From assembly GCA_019639055.1 (NCBI GenBank), contig JAHBSP010000003.1, positions 62,001 to 126,000 on the forward strand: a stretch of DNA of 64,000 nt. The letters are read 5' to 3'. This document shows positions 1-7,832 of the stretch, piece by piece. The stretch's first letter is position 1. Each line of letters opens with the position of its first letter. The notes beneath the pieces were generated by a model that was not told the DNA's origin, made no database searches, and worked only from the letters and a program-made list of their open reading frames with translations. The translations under genes were made by a program, and so were the position numbers. This DNA comes from Microbacteriaceae bacterium (GTDB taxonomy: Bacteria; Actinomycetota; Actinomycetes; Actinomycetales; Microbacteriaceae).

Positions 1-276
1 AGAACTGGTCGTAGAACCAGTGCGAATGTACGCTCATTCGATCAGGTAGATCCTGTGAGTGAGAAGAAGATCAGCGTAAAAGTTGGCAGGTTCGGCCCAT
101 ATGTGACAGACGGTGAAACTAACGCGACAATTCCAGCAGGGGATGACCCGGCTGAAATTAGTTTTGAGAGGGCAGTCGAGCTGTTGGCAATTAGGCGCGA
201 AAAGGGTCCAGCTAAGAAACGCACCAAACGTGCACCAGCCAAGGCTAAGCCAAAAGCTGCTACAAAGAAGAAGTAA
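1..276 (+). CDS. topA: DNA topoisomerase I, C-terminal end (partial)
   Basis: The reading frame is open from the first base and ends at TAA 274-276, so only the last 91 codons are present. Topoisomerase I relaxes negatively supercoiled DNA. The visible part carries the GRFGPYVTDG pattern of the C-terminal repeats of actinobacterial TopA, then DDPAEISFERAVELLA, and ends in a Lys/Ala-rich basic tail typical of the actinobacterial enzyme and thought to bind DNA. The catalytic part lies outside the window. The stop overlaps the ATG of tmk by one base (TAATG), which suggests translational coupling. Confidence 0.9.
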   Translation, partial: RTGRRTSANVRSFDQVDPVSEKKISVKVGRFGPYVTDGETNATIPAGDDPAEISFERAVELLAIRREKGPAKKRTKRAPAKAKPKAATKKK

Positions 277-908
277 TGACCGGAATTTTCATAACTTTTG
301 AGGGTGGGGATGGAGTAGGCAAAACCACTCAGATGGAGTTGCTGAAAACCGCTATAAAGTCTGCGGATAGTGGGCGCGAAATAGTCGTTACTCGCGAACC
401 TGGTGGCACTGAAATAGGAGTGGAAATTCGCAACCTACTACTGCATTGGCGAGGATATTTAGCGCCTAAAGCAGAAGCGCTACTTTATGCAGCAGACCGC
501 GCACACCATATCGAGACCGTGGTGCGCCAGGCACTTGCGCGAGGAGCTGTAGTGCTCCAAGACCGCTACTTCGATTCATCGTTTGCTTATCAGGGGGCAG
601 GGCGCACTCTCGGGGTTGAAGAAATCCGCGGATTCAATCTCTGGGCAACAGGTAACCTTTTCCCAGATTTCACATTCCTACTCGATATGGATGCCGAAAC
701 GGCAATGCAAAGAAGTGCGGCTCGCGAGGGAGAATTTGATCGCTTCCACGAAGAAAAGCAAGTATTCCATGACAGGGTGCGCGAAGAGTTTCTCGCGCTC
801 GCTGGGGCAGAGCCTGAACGCTTCACCGTGCTTGACGCATCCCTGCCTGCTGAAGAAATACATCAGCAGGTTCGAGAGCGGTTAAGTCACACACTCCCAC
901 TAGGGTAG
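276..908 (+). CDS. tmk: Thymidylate kinase
   Basis: Phosphorylates dTMP to dTDP with ATP in the cytoplasm for DNA synthesis. The 210 residues are the usual length. The P-loop GGDGVGKTTQ sits at about residues 10-19, the dTMP-binding DRYFDSSFAYQGAGR segment follows in the middle, and TREPGGTEIG is the family signature near residue 40. ATG 276 overlaps the topA stop. The order topA-tmk-holB is common in actinobacteria and links nucleotide supply with replication. Confidence 0.97.
   Translation: MTGIFITFEGGDGVGKTTQMELLKTAIKSADSGREIVVTREPGGTEIGVEIRNLLLHWRGYLAPKAEALLYAADRAHHIETVVRQALARGAVVLQDRYFDSSFAYQGAGRTLGVEEIRGFNLWATGNLFPDFTFLLDMDAETAMQRSAAREGEFDRFHEEKQVFHDRVREEFLALAGAEPERFTVLDASLPAEEIHQQVRERLSHTLPLG
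901..906 (+). promoter_or_regulatory. Leaderless -10 box of holB
   Basis: TAGGGT followed by exactly six bases and then the ATG of holB. The last T is also the first base of the tmk stop codon TAG. No Shine-Dalgarno sequence precedes the ATG and no clear -35 is visible. Confidence 0.5.
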
Positions 909-912
909 AAAT

Positions 913-2022
913 ATGTGGGATGAGCTAATCGGTCAAGAAGCGGCCATTGCCACCCTAAAAAATGCGGTTGCAGACGAAAAATCGCTCGCACATTCGTGGC
1001 TTATCTCTGGTCCGCCAGGTTCAGGCAGATCCAATCTCGCCTACGCCTTCGCCTGGGCACTACTCGGCGGTGACGATTCCACTGCGGCCCTTGTGAAAGC
1101 TCGCACGCATCCTGATTTAAGTTACTTGGCCACCGAAGGTATCAATATTTCTATTGAAGATGTGCGCAGGCTGGTGCAGTCCGCTTATCTTTCACCTTCG
1201 CTTGCCCAGTGGCGAGTAATAGTGGTTGAGGATGCTGACCGGATGACCGAGCGCACCTCCAATGTGCTTTTGAAGGCACTAGAAGAACCACCGGCGAGAA
1301 CTATCTGGATTCTCTGTGCCCCAACCGATGCTGACCTGCTTCCAACTATCCGCTCTAGGGTGCGCACACTACGACTCAAAACACCTGATGAGGATGATGT
1401 TGTGCGCCTTTTGATGAACCGCGAAGGTGTCACAGAAGAGCTCGCACGCACCAGTGCTCGTGAAGCTCAAAACCATGTTGGTATGGCTAGAAGGCTTGCC
1501 ACAGATGATGCCGCTAGGGGCAGGCGAGACCAAATAATTCGCGACATCCTGAATTTGAGGTCGCCAATTGAAGCACCAAGAATCGCCGCCGGATGGCTAC
1601 AACTCGCAAATGAGGATGCCGAAAGTCTGTCAAGTGAACAGCAAGAATCAGAGCGGGAAAAGATCCGCCATTCACTCGGACTAGACGATACTGAATCCAC
1701 AAACCGGGCTTTAGCCGCTCAGGTCAAGCAGTATGAAGCTGACGCAAAGCGTAGGGAAAGCAGGAATCTACGAGACGCACTCGATCGCATCCTTGTCGAT
1801 ATTTCTAGTCTTTTCCGTGACATGGTTATGGTGAGCAGTAATTCTGGCGCAGAACTAATCAATGAGCGCTACAGACGGGAGATTATCAGCCACACTGAAC
1901 GCAAAGATTTGCGGCACTGGATTTCCGCCACGGATTCGATAACTATTGCCAGGAAACGTCTGGAATCAAATGTGCAAGCATTGTTAGTCTTAGAATCGTT
2001 GATTATCGAAACGGCGGTTTGA
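913..2022 (+). CDS. holB: DNA polymerase III subunit delta'
   Basis: Clamp-loader subunit that helps load the sliding clamp at replication forks. The AAA+ fold starts with WDELIGQEAAIATLKNAV, then a P-loop-like GPPGSGRSNLA at about residues 34-44, where the usual Lys is Arg, as expected for a delta' subunit that need not hydrolyse ATP. Sensor region VLLKALEEPPARTIWILCAPT follows. The usual zinc-binding cysteines of delta' are not evident. Length of 369 fits the actinobacterial protein. It follows tmk by four bases and has its own leaderless-type -10. Confidence 0.93.
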   Translation: MWDELIGQEAAIATLKNAVADEKSLAHSWLISGPPGSGRSNLAYAFAWALLGGDDSTAALVKARTHPDLSYLATEGINISIEDVRRLVQSAYLSPSLAQWRVIVVEDADRMTERTSNVLLKALEEPPARTIWILCAPTDADLLPTIRSRVRTLRLKTPDEDDVVRLLMNREGVTEELARTSAREAQNHVGMARRLATDDAARGRRDQIIRDILNLRSPIEAPRIAAGWLQLANEDAESLSSEQQESEREKIRHSLGLDDTESTNRALAAQVKQYEADAKRRESRNLRDALDRILVDISSLFRDMVMVSSNSGAELINERYRREIISHTERKDLRHWISATDSITIARKRLESNVQALLVLESLIIETAV

Positions 2023-3566
2023 TGAAACGTATTATTGCTGGCACTCTAACGGTTGCTGTCCTGCTACTTAGTGGGTGTTCCTACTTCACCCCACCGGTGC
2101 AGAATGGGAATGGCTCGGAAAGCCCAAACTCTGATATCGATCTCTCAGACATCCCAGAAGCAGCGCATCCTTTATACACTCAGGATGTCAACTGGAGCAA
2201 CTGTGGAAGCGGAGTGAAGTGTGCATCCATAGAGGCACCAATTGACTGGGATAACCCGAGTGGTAATACGGTGAAGCTAGCTATTGCTATGCGCGAAGCT
2301 ACAGGTCGCTCACAGGGAGTGCTCTTCTATAACCCTGGTGGTCCTGGAGCATCCGCTATCGACTATCTGCTCTCACAACCAACTTTTGAATATATTTTTC
2401 CAGCCCAGATTCGCCGCAACTTTGACATAGTTGCCATGGATCCAAGAGGTGTCGGATACTCCAGCCCAATCGAGTGCTTCAGCGATGCTGAACTCGACAA
2501 TTATCTATATGGTGAAGTTTCTGCCGAGCCAGGTGACCCAGACTTCGAATCACAAATGGTTGCAGAAGTGCAGAAATACATTGACGGATGCATCGCTGGC
2601 ACCGGAGAATTGCTCGGTTTCGTAGACACCACCAGCGTCGCTCACGACTTCGATATGGCGAAGACTGCACTTGGTGATAACAAATTCAATTACATCGGTT
2701 TCAGCTATGGCGCAAGGATTGGCATTACCTATGCTGAACTTTTCCCAACACACATTAACCGTCTAGTGATTGACGGCGTGTATGACCTTACCCAGACACC
2801 TAGCGAAGCTAACCGTTTTGAGGTCGAATCACTTGAGGGTGCTCTCGATGATTATCTTGCCTATGAAGCTCAACAGAGCAACAGTGCACTCCCTAAGGAT
2901 AAGAACCAAGCAAAACAGGAACTAATTCGCATTATCGAAGACTTGAGTGACAATCCGATTGCCGTGGGCTCAAGGCAACTAAACGGTTCGACGATGCTGA
3001 CTGCTGTAGTTTCAGTACTTTATAGCGACTACAAATGGGCACAGTTGAGTAGTGCACTACTCGCTCTTCAGCAGGGAAACGGTCGCCCTGCTCTGTCCCT
3101 TGCAGATCAGTACTTTGATCGCAATAGTGACGGCAGTTACAACGGCAATCTTTTTGAAGCAATTGGTGCAATTAACTGCTTGGACAACAACGAACCATAC
3201 AATATGGAACAGATGGCTAGAGAGGCTGCGGAGTTGGAAAAGCAGTGGCCATTCTTTGGAAAATACGACACTTACAGTGGGTTCAGTTGTGGCACCTGGC
3301 CTTTCGAGGCTCGCGGGATCAACCACGCAGTAACCGCTAAAGGTAGCCCAACACTGCTTGTGCTAGCCAACACCGGTGACCCGGTTATGCCTTATTCGGA
3401 TGCTGCAAAGCTTATGTCTACACTCGAGAACGCCAAACTGGTCACCCTGCAGGGCACCGGACACCTATCTTTTGGTGTCGGTAGCAGCTGTGTGGATCGA
3501 CTAGTCGTGGATTACATTGTCAACGGCAATGCTCCTACTGCAGACACCACTTGCAAGCCAGACTAA
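2022..3566 (+). CDS. Secreted alpha/beta-hydrolase lipoprotein, tripeptidyl aminopeptidase-like
   Basis: Predicted to be anchored outside the membrane and to hydrolyse peptides or esters. The first 19 residues are a lipoprotein signal with lipobox LSGC. The hydrolase core shows the oxyanion region NPGGPGASA, then MDPRGVGYSSP, and the nucleophile elbow GFSYGARIG near residue 228. A TAP-like C-terminal domain contains the late catalytic His in GTGHLSFG. This matches the SlpD/SlpE/TAP family of actinobacteria (514 residues). ATG 2022 overlaps the holB stop by one base; a TTG three bases earlier is the alternative start. The true substrate is unknown. Confidence 0.85.
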   Translation: MKRIIAGTLTVAVLLLSGCSYFTPPVQNGNGSESPNSDIDLSDIPEAAHPLYTQDVNWSNCGSGVKCASIEAPIDWDNPSGNTVKLAIAMREATGRSQGVLFYNPGGPGASAIDYLLSQPTFEYIFPAQIRRNFDIVAMDPRGVGYSSPIECFSDAELDNYLYGEVSAEPGDPDFESQMVAEVQKYIDGCIAGTGELLGFVDTTSVAHDFDMAKTALGDNKFNYIGFSYGARIGITYAELFPTHINRLVIDGVYDLTQTPSEANRFEVESLEGALDDYLAYEAQQSNSALPKDKNQAKQELIRIIEDLSDNPIAVGSRQLNGSTMLTAVVSVLYSDYKWAQLSSALLALQQGNGRPALSLADQYFDRNSDGSYNGNLFEAIGAINCLDNNEPYNMEQMAREAAELEKQWPFFGKYDTYSGFSCGTWPFEARGINHAVTAKGSPTLLVLANTGDPVMPYSDAAKLMSTLENAKLVTLQGTGHLSFGVGSSCVDRLVVDYIVNGNAPTADTTCKPD

Positions 3567-3607
3567 TAAGCATTGCTAAACTAATTTAGGTTTCTTAGGA
3601 ACCAAAG

Positions 3608-3680
3608 GCCACCTTAGCTCAGTCGGTAGAGCAATTCCCTCGTAAAGAATAGGTCGCGGGTTCAATTCCCGCAGGTGGCT
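3608..3680 (+). tRNA. tRNA-Thr (CGT)
   Basis: A 73-base cloverleaf can be drawn: acceptor GCCACCT/AGGTGGC, D stem GCTC/GAGC, anticodon loop CTCGTAA with anticodon CGT at 3641-3643, T arm GCGGG-TTCAATT-CCCGC, discriminator T. It reads ACG threonine codons. The last pair of the anticodon stem is a C-A mismatch. CCA is not encoded. Confidence 0.93.
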
Positions 3681-3688
3681 CTAAATCT

Positions 3689-4330
3689 TTAATCCTCGCG
3701 AATAGTTTTTTCGAGCTCAGCAAGCGGAAGGTTTGCTCCGAAAGCTGCGTGACCGGGTTGGAGGCGCATCCCTTCGGAGAGTTTTCCAATAACAAGCGGG
3801 TCAAAACCTAAATCATTGACCACTCGGGTAACAGCCGCAATATCTTCGGGGTTATCTCCGGCAACGGCAATCGCTTTTCTTCCAGGAGCTCCTTCCGGTT
3901 TAGCCTCGTCTTCAAGGTCGTGATAACCCATATGGTTGAATGCTTTTACAACCCTGGCATCGCCTAGAAACTCTTCAACCACTTCGCTGGTGGATTTGTG
4001 GGGGTCGTTCAGGTCATCCCTAATTCCGTCTGTTTCCCACCAGTAATTCATGGCATCGATTACGAGCTTGCCAGTGAGTTCGGCCTTAGGGAGAGTTTCA
4101 TATTTTGCTAGGGGCAGTGCCAGAATGACGACATCGGCTTCGCATGCTGCAGCGGCTGAACTGGCAGCTTCAGCACCGGGGGTAATAATTTCAACTGTCA
4201 GGGCGATATCAGCAGGGTCGCCGGATCCTGAAATCTTTACTTTATAACCAGCGGTGAGGGCGAGCCTAGCCAGCACAGTGCCGACCTTGCCCGCTCCTAA
4301 AATTCCGATGGTGCCTTTGGATGTTTCCAA
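3689..4330 (-). CDS. NADP-dependent oxidoreductase of the F420-reductase-like Rossmann family
   Basis: A single Rossmann domain of about 213 residues. [13 protein letters not shown] near residues 9-21 is the dinucleotide-binding glycine loop, and VVILALPL and VVKAFNH are the conserved strands of the family that includes F420:NADP oxidoreductase. It follows the luciferase-like monooxygenase gene by 15 bases on the same strand, so it may supply reduced cofactor to it; this is an inference. The start is TTG 4330, and no better ATG is present. Substrate and true cofactor partner are unknown. Confidence 0.75.
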   Translation of the reverse strand: METSKGTIGILGAGKVGTVLARLALTAGYKVKISGSGDPADIALTVEIITPGAEAASSAAAACEADVVILALPLAKYETLPKAELTGKLVIDAMNYWWETDGIRDDLNDPHKSTSEVVEEFLGDARVVKAFNHMGYHDLEDEAKPEGAPGRKAIAVAGDNPEDIAAVTRVVNDLGFDPLVIGKLSEGMRLQPGHAAFGANLPLAELEKTIRED

Positions 4331-4345
4331 GACTTCGCGCCTACC

Positions 4346-5410
4346 TTACTTTTCTTTCGCGGTTGCTTTTTCGGCGAGTAGCTCTTTCACCATAGGTACA
4401 ACCTTGGTGCCGTATAGTTCCACTGAACGCAGGCGGTCATCAAAAGGAATCGATCCTCCACCGCTGTAAATGAAGTCGAATCTTCCGATATCTAGTGTGC
4501 GAATCGATTTCGCAATCTTACGAGCCACCGTTTCAGGAGTGCCTAGGTAGAGTGAGCCGTGCTCTATCTCCGACTCAAATTCTTCACGGCGCATTGGTGC
4601 CCAACCGCGCTCTGCCCCGATTTTGTCACGAGCTTTTTTGTATTCGTCGTAGTAGATTTCTTTGGCCTGTTCTTCTGTGTCAGCAATGAATCCGTGTGAG
4701 TGTAACCCTACTGGGTGTGCGGTGGTACCGAACTGCTCGGTTGCTCTCCTATAGAGGTCAACGTAGGGGGCAAAGCGTCCCGGTGAACCGCCTATTACCG
4801 CAAGCATCAGTCTGAAACCGTAGTGTGCGGTGCGGATAACAGACTGGGGTGAGCCACCGACACCAACCCAGGTGCGCATCCTGCCGGAATCTGTCTTCGG
4901 GAATACTTCCTGATTGTGAAGCGCAGCACGCGTAGTGCCCTCCCAGGTTACTGGGCTTTCGTCAAGAAGCTTGTGGAATAGGTCAATCTTTTCGTCGAAC
5001 AGCACCTCATAGTCTGAGAGGTTGTATCCGAAGAGTGGGAAAGATTCGGTGAATGAGCCGCGACCGAGCATGATGTCGGCACGGCCGTTGGAGAGCGCAT
5101 CCACGGTGGCAAATCTTTGGAATACGCGGACAGGATCGTCTGATGAGAGCACGGTCACAGCTGTGCCGAGGCGAATATTCTTTGTAACTGTAGCGATCCC
5201 TGCCAGAACTGTCTCGGGGGATGAGATTGCGAAGTCTGGTCGGTGATGCTCGCCAATTCCTATAACGTCTAGCCCGATTTCATCGGCGAGTACTGCTTCC
5301 TGCACGGTTGCCCTGATTGCTTCCGCGTACGAGACTACTTCACCATCTTTTCCTCTGGGCAGGTCTCCAAAGGTGTCGATACCGAATTCGATGTTCTCTA
5401 TATTTTCCAT
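4346..5410 (-). CDS. Luciferase-like (LLM class) flavin-dependent oxidoreductase
   Basis: A 354-residue TIM-barrel monooxygenase of the bacterial luciferase superfamily, using reduced FMN or F420 to oxidise an unknown small molecule. Visible family signatures are GLDVIGIGEHHRPDFA near the N terminus, IRLGTAVTVLSSDDPVR, and RADIMLGRGSFTESF. ATG 5410 has an AGGAG Shine-Dalgarno upstream. The gene is transcribed away from a MarR regulator across two palindromic operators, so MarR control is likely. The downstream Rossmann reductase is probably co-transcribed. Confidence 0.85.
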   Translation of the reverse strand: MENIENIEFGIDTFGDLPRGKDGEVVSYAEAIRATVQEAVLADEIGLDVIGIGEHHRPDFAISSPETVLAGIATVTKNIRLGTAVTVLSSDDPVRVFQRFATVDALSNGRADIMLGRGSFTESFPLFGYNLSDYEVLFDEKIDLFHKLLDESPVTWEGTTRAALHNQEVFPKTDSGRMRTWVGVGGSPQSVIRTAHYGFRLMLAVIGGSPGRFAPYVDLYRRATEQFGTTAHPVGLHSHGFIADTEEQAKEIYYDEYKKARDKIGAERGWAPMRREEFESEIEHGSLYLGTPETVARKIAKSIRTLDIGRFDFIYSGGGSIPFDDRLRSVELYGTKVVPMVKELLAEKATAKEK

Positions 5411-5470
5411 AAGACTTCTTCTCCTAGCGGCTAAGGCTGTTTAAAAATTGCTTATGCCGACTCTTGGTAG

Positions 5471-5510
5471 TTGATATGTCAATCATATACCAATATAATT
5501 GACATATCAA
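5471..5510. promoter_or_regulatory. Divergent overlapping promoters with two MarR-type operators
   Basis: Two 12-base palindromes, TTGATATGTCAA (5471-5482) and its reverse complement TTGACATATCAA (5499-5510), flank the centre. On the plus strand TTGATA (5471) and TATAAT (5494) are 17 bases apart. On the minus strand TTGATA (5510-5505) and TATGAT (5487-5482) are also 17 apart. Each palindrome covers one -35 and lies next to the start site of the opposite promoter, so a MarR dimer bound there could shut both directions. Confidence 0.8.
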
Positions 5511-5531
5511 CAATTTGGAGGTGCTGGTTTG

Positions 5532-6020
5532 ATGATGGATTCCGGGCGAGGAAGGATCACTCGTGAACAACTAAGTGCTTGGCGTAGCTATCTTGAGACA
5601 GCTGATAATCTCCGTGCGCTTCTAGAGAGTCGACTCCAAGAATCTTCTAAGCTTTCACTGGGTGACTATAGTGTGCTACTAGCGCTGAGCGAAGCAATCG
5701 AGCATAAACTTCGTTCATCAGAACTTGCTACGCGCATCAACTGGACCAGAAGCAGACTTTCCCACCATTTGGGGCGCATGGAAAGGCGTGGACTCATAAC
5801 CAGAGTTGCCTGCCTAGACGACAGCCGAGGCACTGAAGCTGTGCTGACCAGCGCTGGAGCTGAAGCGTTCAGGCGAGGCTCGGTGGCGCATCTGCAAGAT
5901 GTTAGGGAGCTATTTATTGAAGCGTTCACAGCAGAACAACTGGAAAGTGTTGCGAGTATCGCCTACACTCTTCGCTCACATTTAGACGCTTTGCAGGATT
6001 CCCCGGATTCCATAACTTAG
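5532..6020 (+). CDS. MarR-family transcriptional regulator
   Basis: A winged-helix repressor of about 162 residues. LSLGDYSVLLALSEA leads into the recognition helix region SELATRINWTRSRLSHHLGRMERRGLITR and the wing with CLDDSRGTEAVLT. A GGAGG Shine-Dalgarno at about 5517-5521 supports ATG 5532 (TTG 5529 possible). A further upstream TTG at 5499 would lie before the predicted transcription start. It probably represses itself and the divergent monooxygenase operon through the palindromes at 5471-5510. The ligand is unknown. Confidence 0.87.
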   Translation: MMDSGRGRITREQLSAWRSYLETADNLRALLESRLQESSKLSLGDYSVLLALSEAIEHKLRSSELATRINWTRSRLSHHLGRMERRGLITRVACLDDSRGTEAVLTSAGAEAFRRGSVAHLQDVRELFIEAFTAEQLESVASIAYTLRSHLDALQDSPDSIT

Positions 6021-6023
6021 AAT
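6018..6023 (+). promoter_or_regulatory. Leaderless -10 box using the MarR stop codon
   Basis: TAGAAT with exactly six bases before GTG 6030. The first three bases are the TAG stop of the MarR gene. Confidence 0.5.
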
Positions 6024-6029
6024 ATTCGG

Positions 6030-7763
6030 GTGGATGACTTCACTAAAGAGCCAGGCCAAGATGAGACACCTAAAGAACCGTCACTAGGCAGATTCTCTGT
6101 AACCCCAAGTAATGGCAAGAAGGTACCGCCTCCTAAGCGTTCTGATCAAACAAAATCGTCCACTTCTGCTGAATCAGTTGAATCATCTGCACCAGTTTCA
6201 CGGCGTGCAGCAAGGCGAGCCGAAAGTGCGAAAGAACCGGCACTAGAAAATTCAGAAAACCCGAAAAGATCAGAAAAACCTAACAAATCGGAAGAGCCAA
6301 AGAGATCTGCAAAACTTCGAAAATCGGAAAGGTCCAGCAAATCCGAAAAGTCTGAGAAATCAGAAAAAGATGTTGCATCTGCCGGACCGCTTAACTGGAT
6401 TATTGGCGTCGCCGCTGGAATAGTTACGGTTGCACTGGTTGGGGGTGCATTCGCATTCGGATATATAGGAACTGGTGAGGAACCAAAACCTGAGATACCG
6501 GTAGAAACTACTCAGCCACCGCGCGAAGGCCCTGAAAATGTTTCTGCACCGATTGACTTAAAAACTTGCAGCATAACCCCAGAATTGGCAGACGCTAATC
6601 TCGGCCAGGTGCACCTTTATGTGATTGATAATGACACCCAAAAAGTCGTTAGAGACTACGAAGGAGACTTCGCCGTCTACGGTGGCAATATCACTAGGGT
6701 AGCTACTGCAGCATCTGCACTCTTAACGCTGGGGAAAGATTTTCAAATTGAGACAAGAGTGTATTTAGGTAAAGACCCCGGCACTTTAGTGGTCAAAGGT
6801 TACGGGGACATTACACTAACTAGACTGTCTTCAGGATCGAGCGTGTACCCATCCTCAGCGAGAATTGCAGATCTTGTAAATAGTGCGTTAAGCGCTTACC
6901 AATCTGATCCTGACAGAGCTGTTGAACCAATTACAGAAATTTATTTTGACTCAAGCTATTTCTCCGGAGATAACTGGAACAGTAAATGGGACGCAGCATT
7001 GCGTAGTAATGGTTACCTGTCCAGAATTACTGCATTGCAATTAGACGGGGACCGCTCTAATCCCAAGACTGCAAAAAACGTTAGAGGGAATGATCCCGTT
7101 GCTGTGTTTATCAGCTACTTTGAAGAAAGTTACAAAGCTTCCGCTCCGGAAGAGTTTTTGGAAACGCCGCCAAACTTTACTTCACAGACAGTCAACGAGG
7201 TTGGCGATTTACTTGCGACAGTGAAATCCGCTAAATATTCTTCATTGCTTCCGGTTGCTGTTACCAATGTTGACTACACACTTACTGAAGCACTGGGTCG
7301 CATAGTGGCAGCAGTTGCTAGCGGAGTAGGTTCACAAGCCGAACTTTCGAGTCGGGTACCAGGGCCTTTAGGTGGGTTAGGAATCAACCTGTCTAGATTC
7401 AGTATGGCGGATGCATCAGGGCTAAGCACAGATAACCGCGTTGGCGCTAATTTCTTAGCCGAATTTTCTAAGCAGATTTATGAAAACAAAGATTTAGTTC
7501 TAATCCACAACATAATGCCTACGTCTGGACAACCTGGCGCACTATCTGGCCGACTAAATTCTGGTGGTCTAAAAGATAAAGTGAGAGCATTTGTTGGGGC
7601 AGGCTCGGGAGCGTCATCACTTGCAGGATACGTGATTGCTGAAGATGGCACCCAACTTCACTTCGGTTTGATAATTAGTGGGACATCTACTGCATCAATA
7701 GCGGCAATGGACGCAATAGTTGCGAAACTTTATAAATGTGGAGCGAACCTCTCCAACCGCTAA
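6030..7763 (+). CDS. PBP4-like (peptidase S13) membrane protein, probably catalytically inactive
   Basis: Resembles D-Ala-D-Ala carboxypeptidase/endopeptidase PBP4 (DacB). Residues 1-118 are a cytoplasmic Lys/Ser/Glu-rich tail with KSE repeats, 121-145 form one membrane helix, and the rest is extracellular. The fold is recognisable from GKDFQIETRVYLG, VKGYGDITLT, MADASGLSTDNRV and SSLAGYVIAEDGTQLHFGLIISG. All three catalytic motifs look lost: the SxxK position reads N220-I-T-R223, the SDN position reads V414-D-Y416, and KTG reads F521-V-G523. It may be a cell-wall binding or scaffolding pseudoenzyme. It starts with GTG and has no Shine-Dalgarno. Confidence 0.8.
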   Translation: MDDFTKEPGQDETPKEPSLGRFSVTPSNGKKVPPPKRSDQTKSSTSAESVESSAPVSRRAARRAESAKEPALENSENPKRSEKPNKSEEPKRSAKLRKSERSSKSEKSEKSEKDVASAGPLNWIIGVAAGIVTVALVGGAFAFGYIGTGEEPKPEIPVETTQPPREGPENVSAPIDLKTCSITPELADANLGQVHLYVIDNDTQKVVRDYEGDFAVYGGNITRVATAASALLTLGKDFQIETRVYLGKDPGTLVVKGYGDITLTRLSSGSSVYPSSARIADLVNSALSAYQSDPDRAVEPITEIYFDSSYFSGDNWNSKWDAALRSNGYLSRITALQLDGDRSNPKTAKNVRGNDPVAVFISYFEESYKASAPEEFLETPPNFTSQTVNEVGDLLATVKSAKYSSLLPVAVTNVDYTLTEALGRIVAAVASGVGSQAELSSRVPGPLGGLGINLSRFSMADASGLSTDNRVGANFLAEFSKQIYENKDLVLIHNIMPTSGQPGALSGRLNSGGLKDKVRAFVGAGSGASSLAGYVIAEDGTQLHFGLIISGTSTASIAAMDAIVAKLYKCGANLSNR

Positions 7764-7832
7764 TAATCGCATAGACTCAAAATAACGAGCCTAAAATAAC
7801 TAGCCAAAGATGTCAGTAAAAGCGAGTAAATA

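Noticed and set aside
5499..5531. Upstream TTG start for the MarR gene
   Set aside because: It falls inside the promoter/operator and before the predicted transcription start; ATG 5532 follows a GGAGG.
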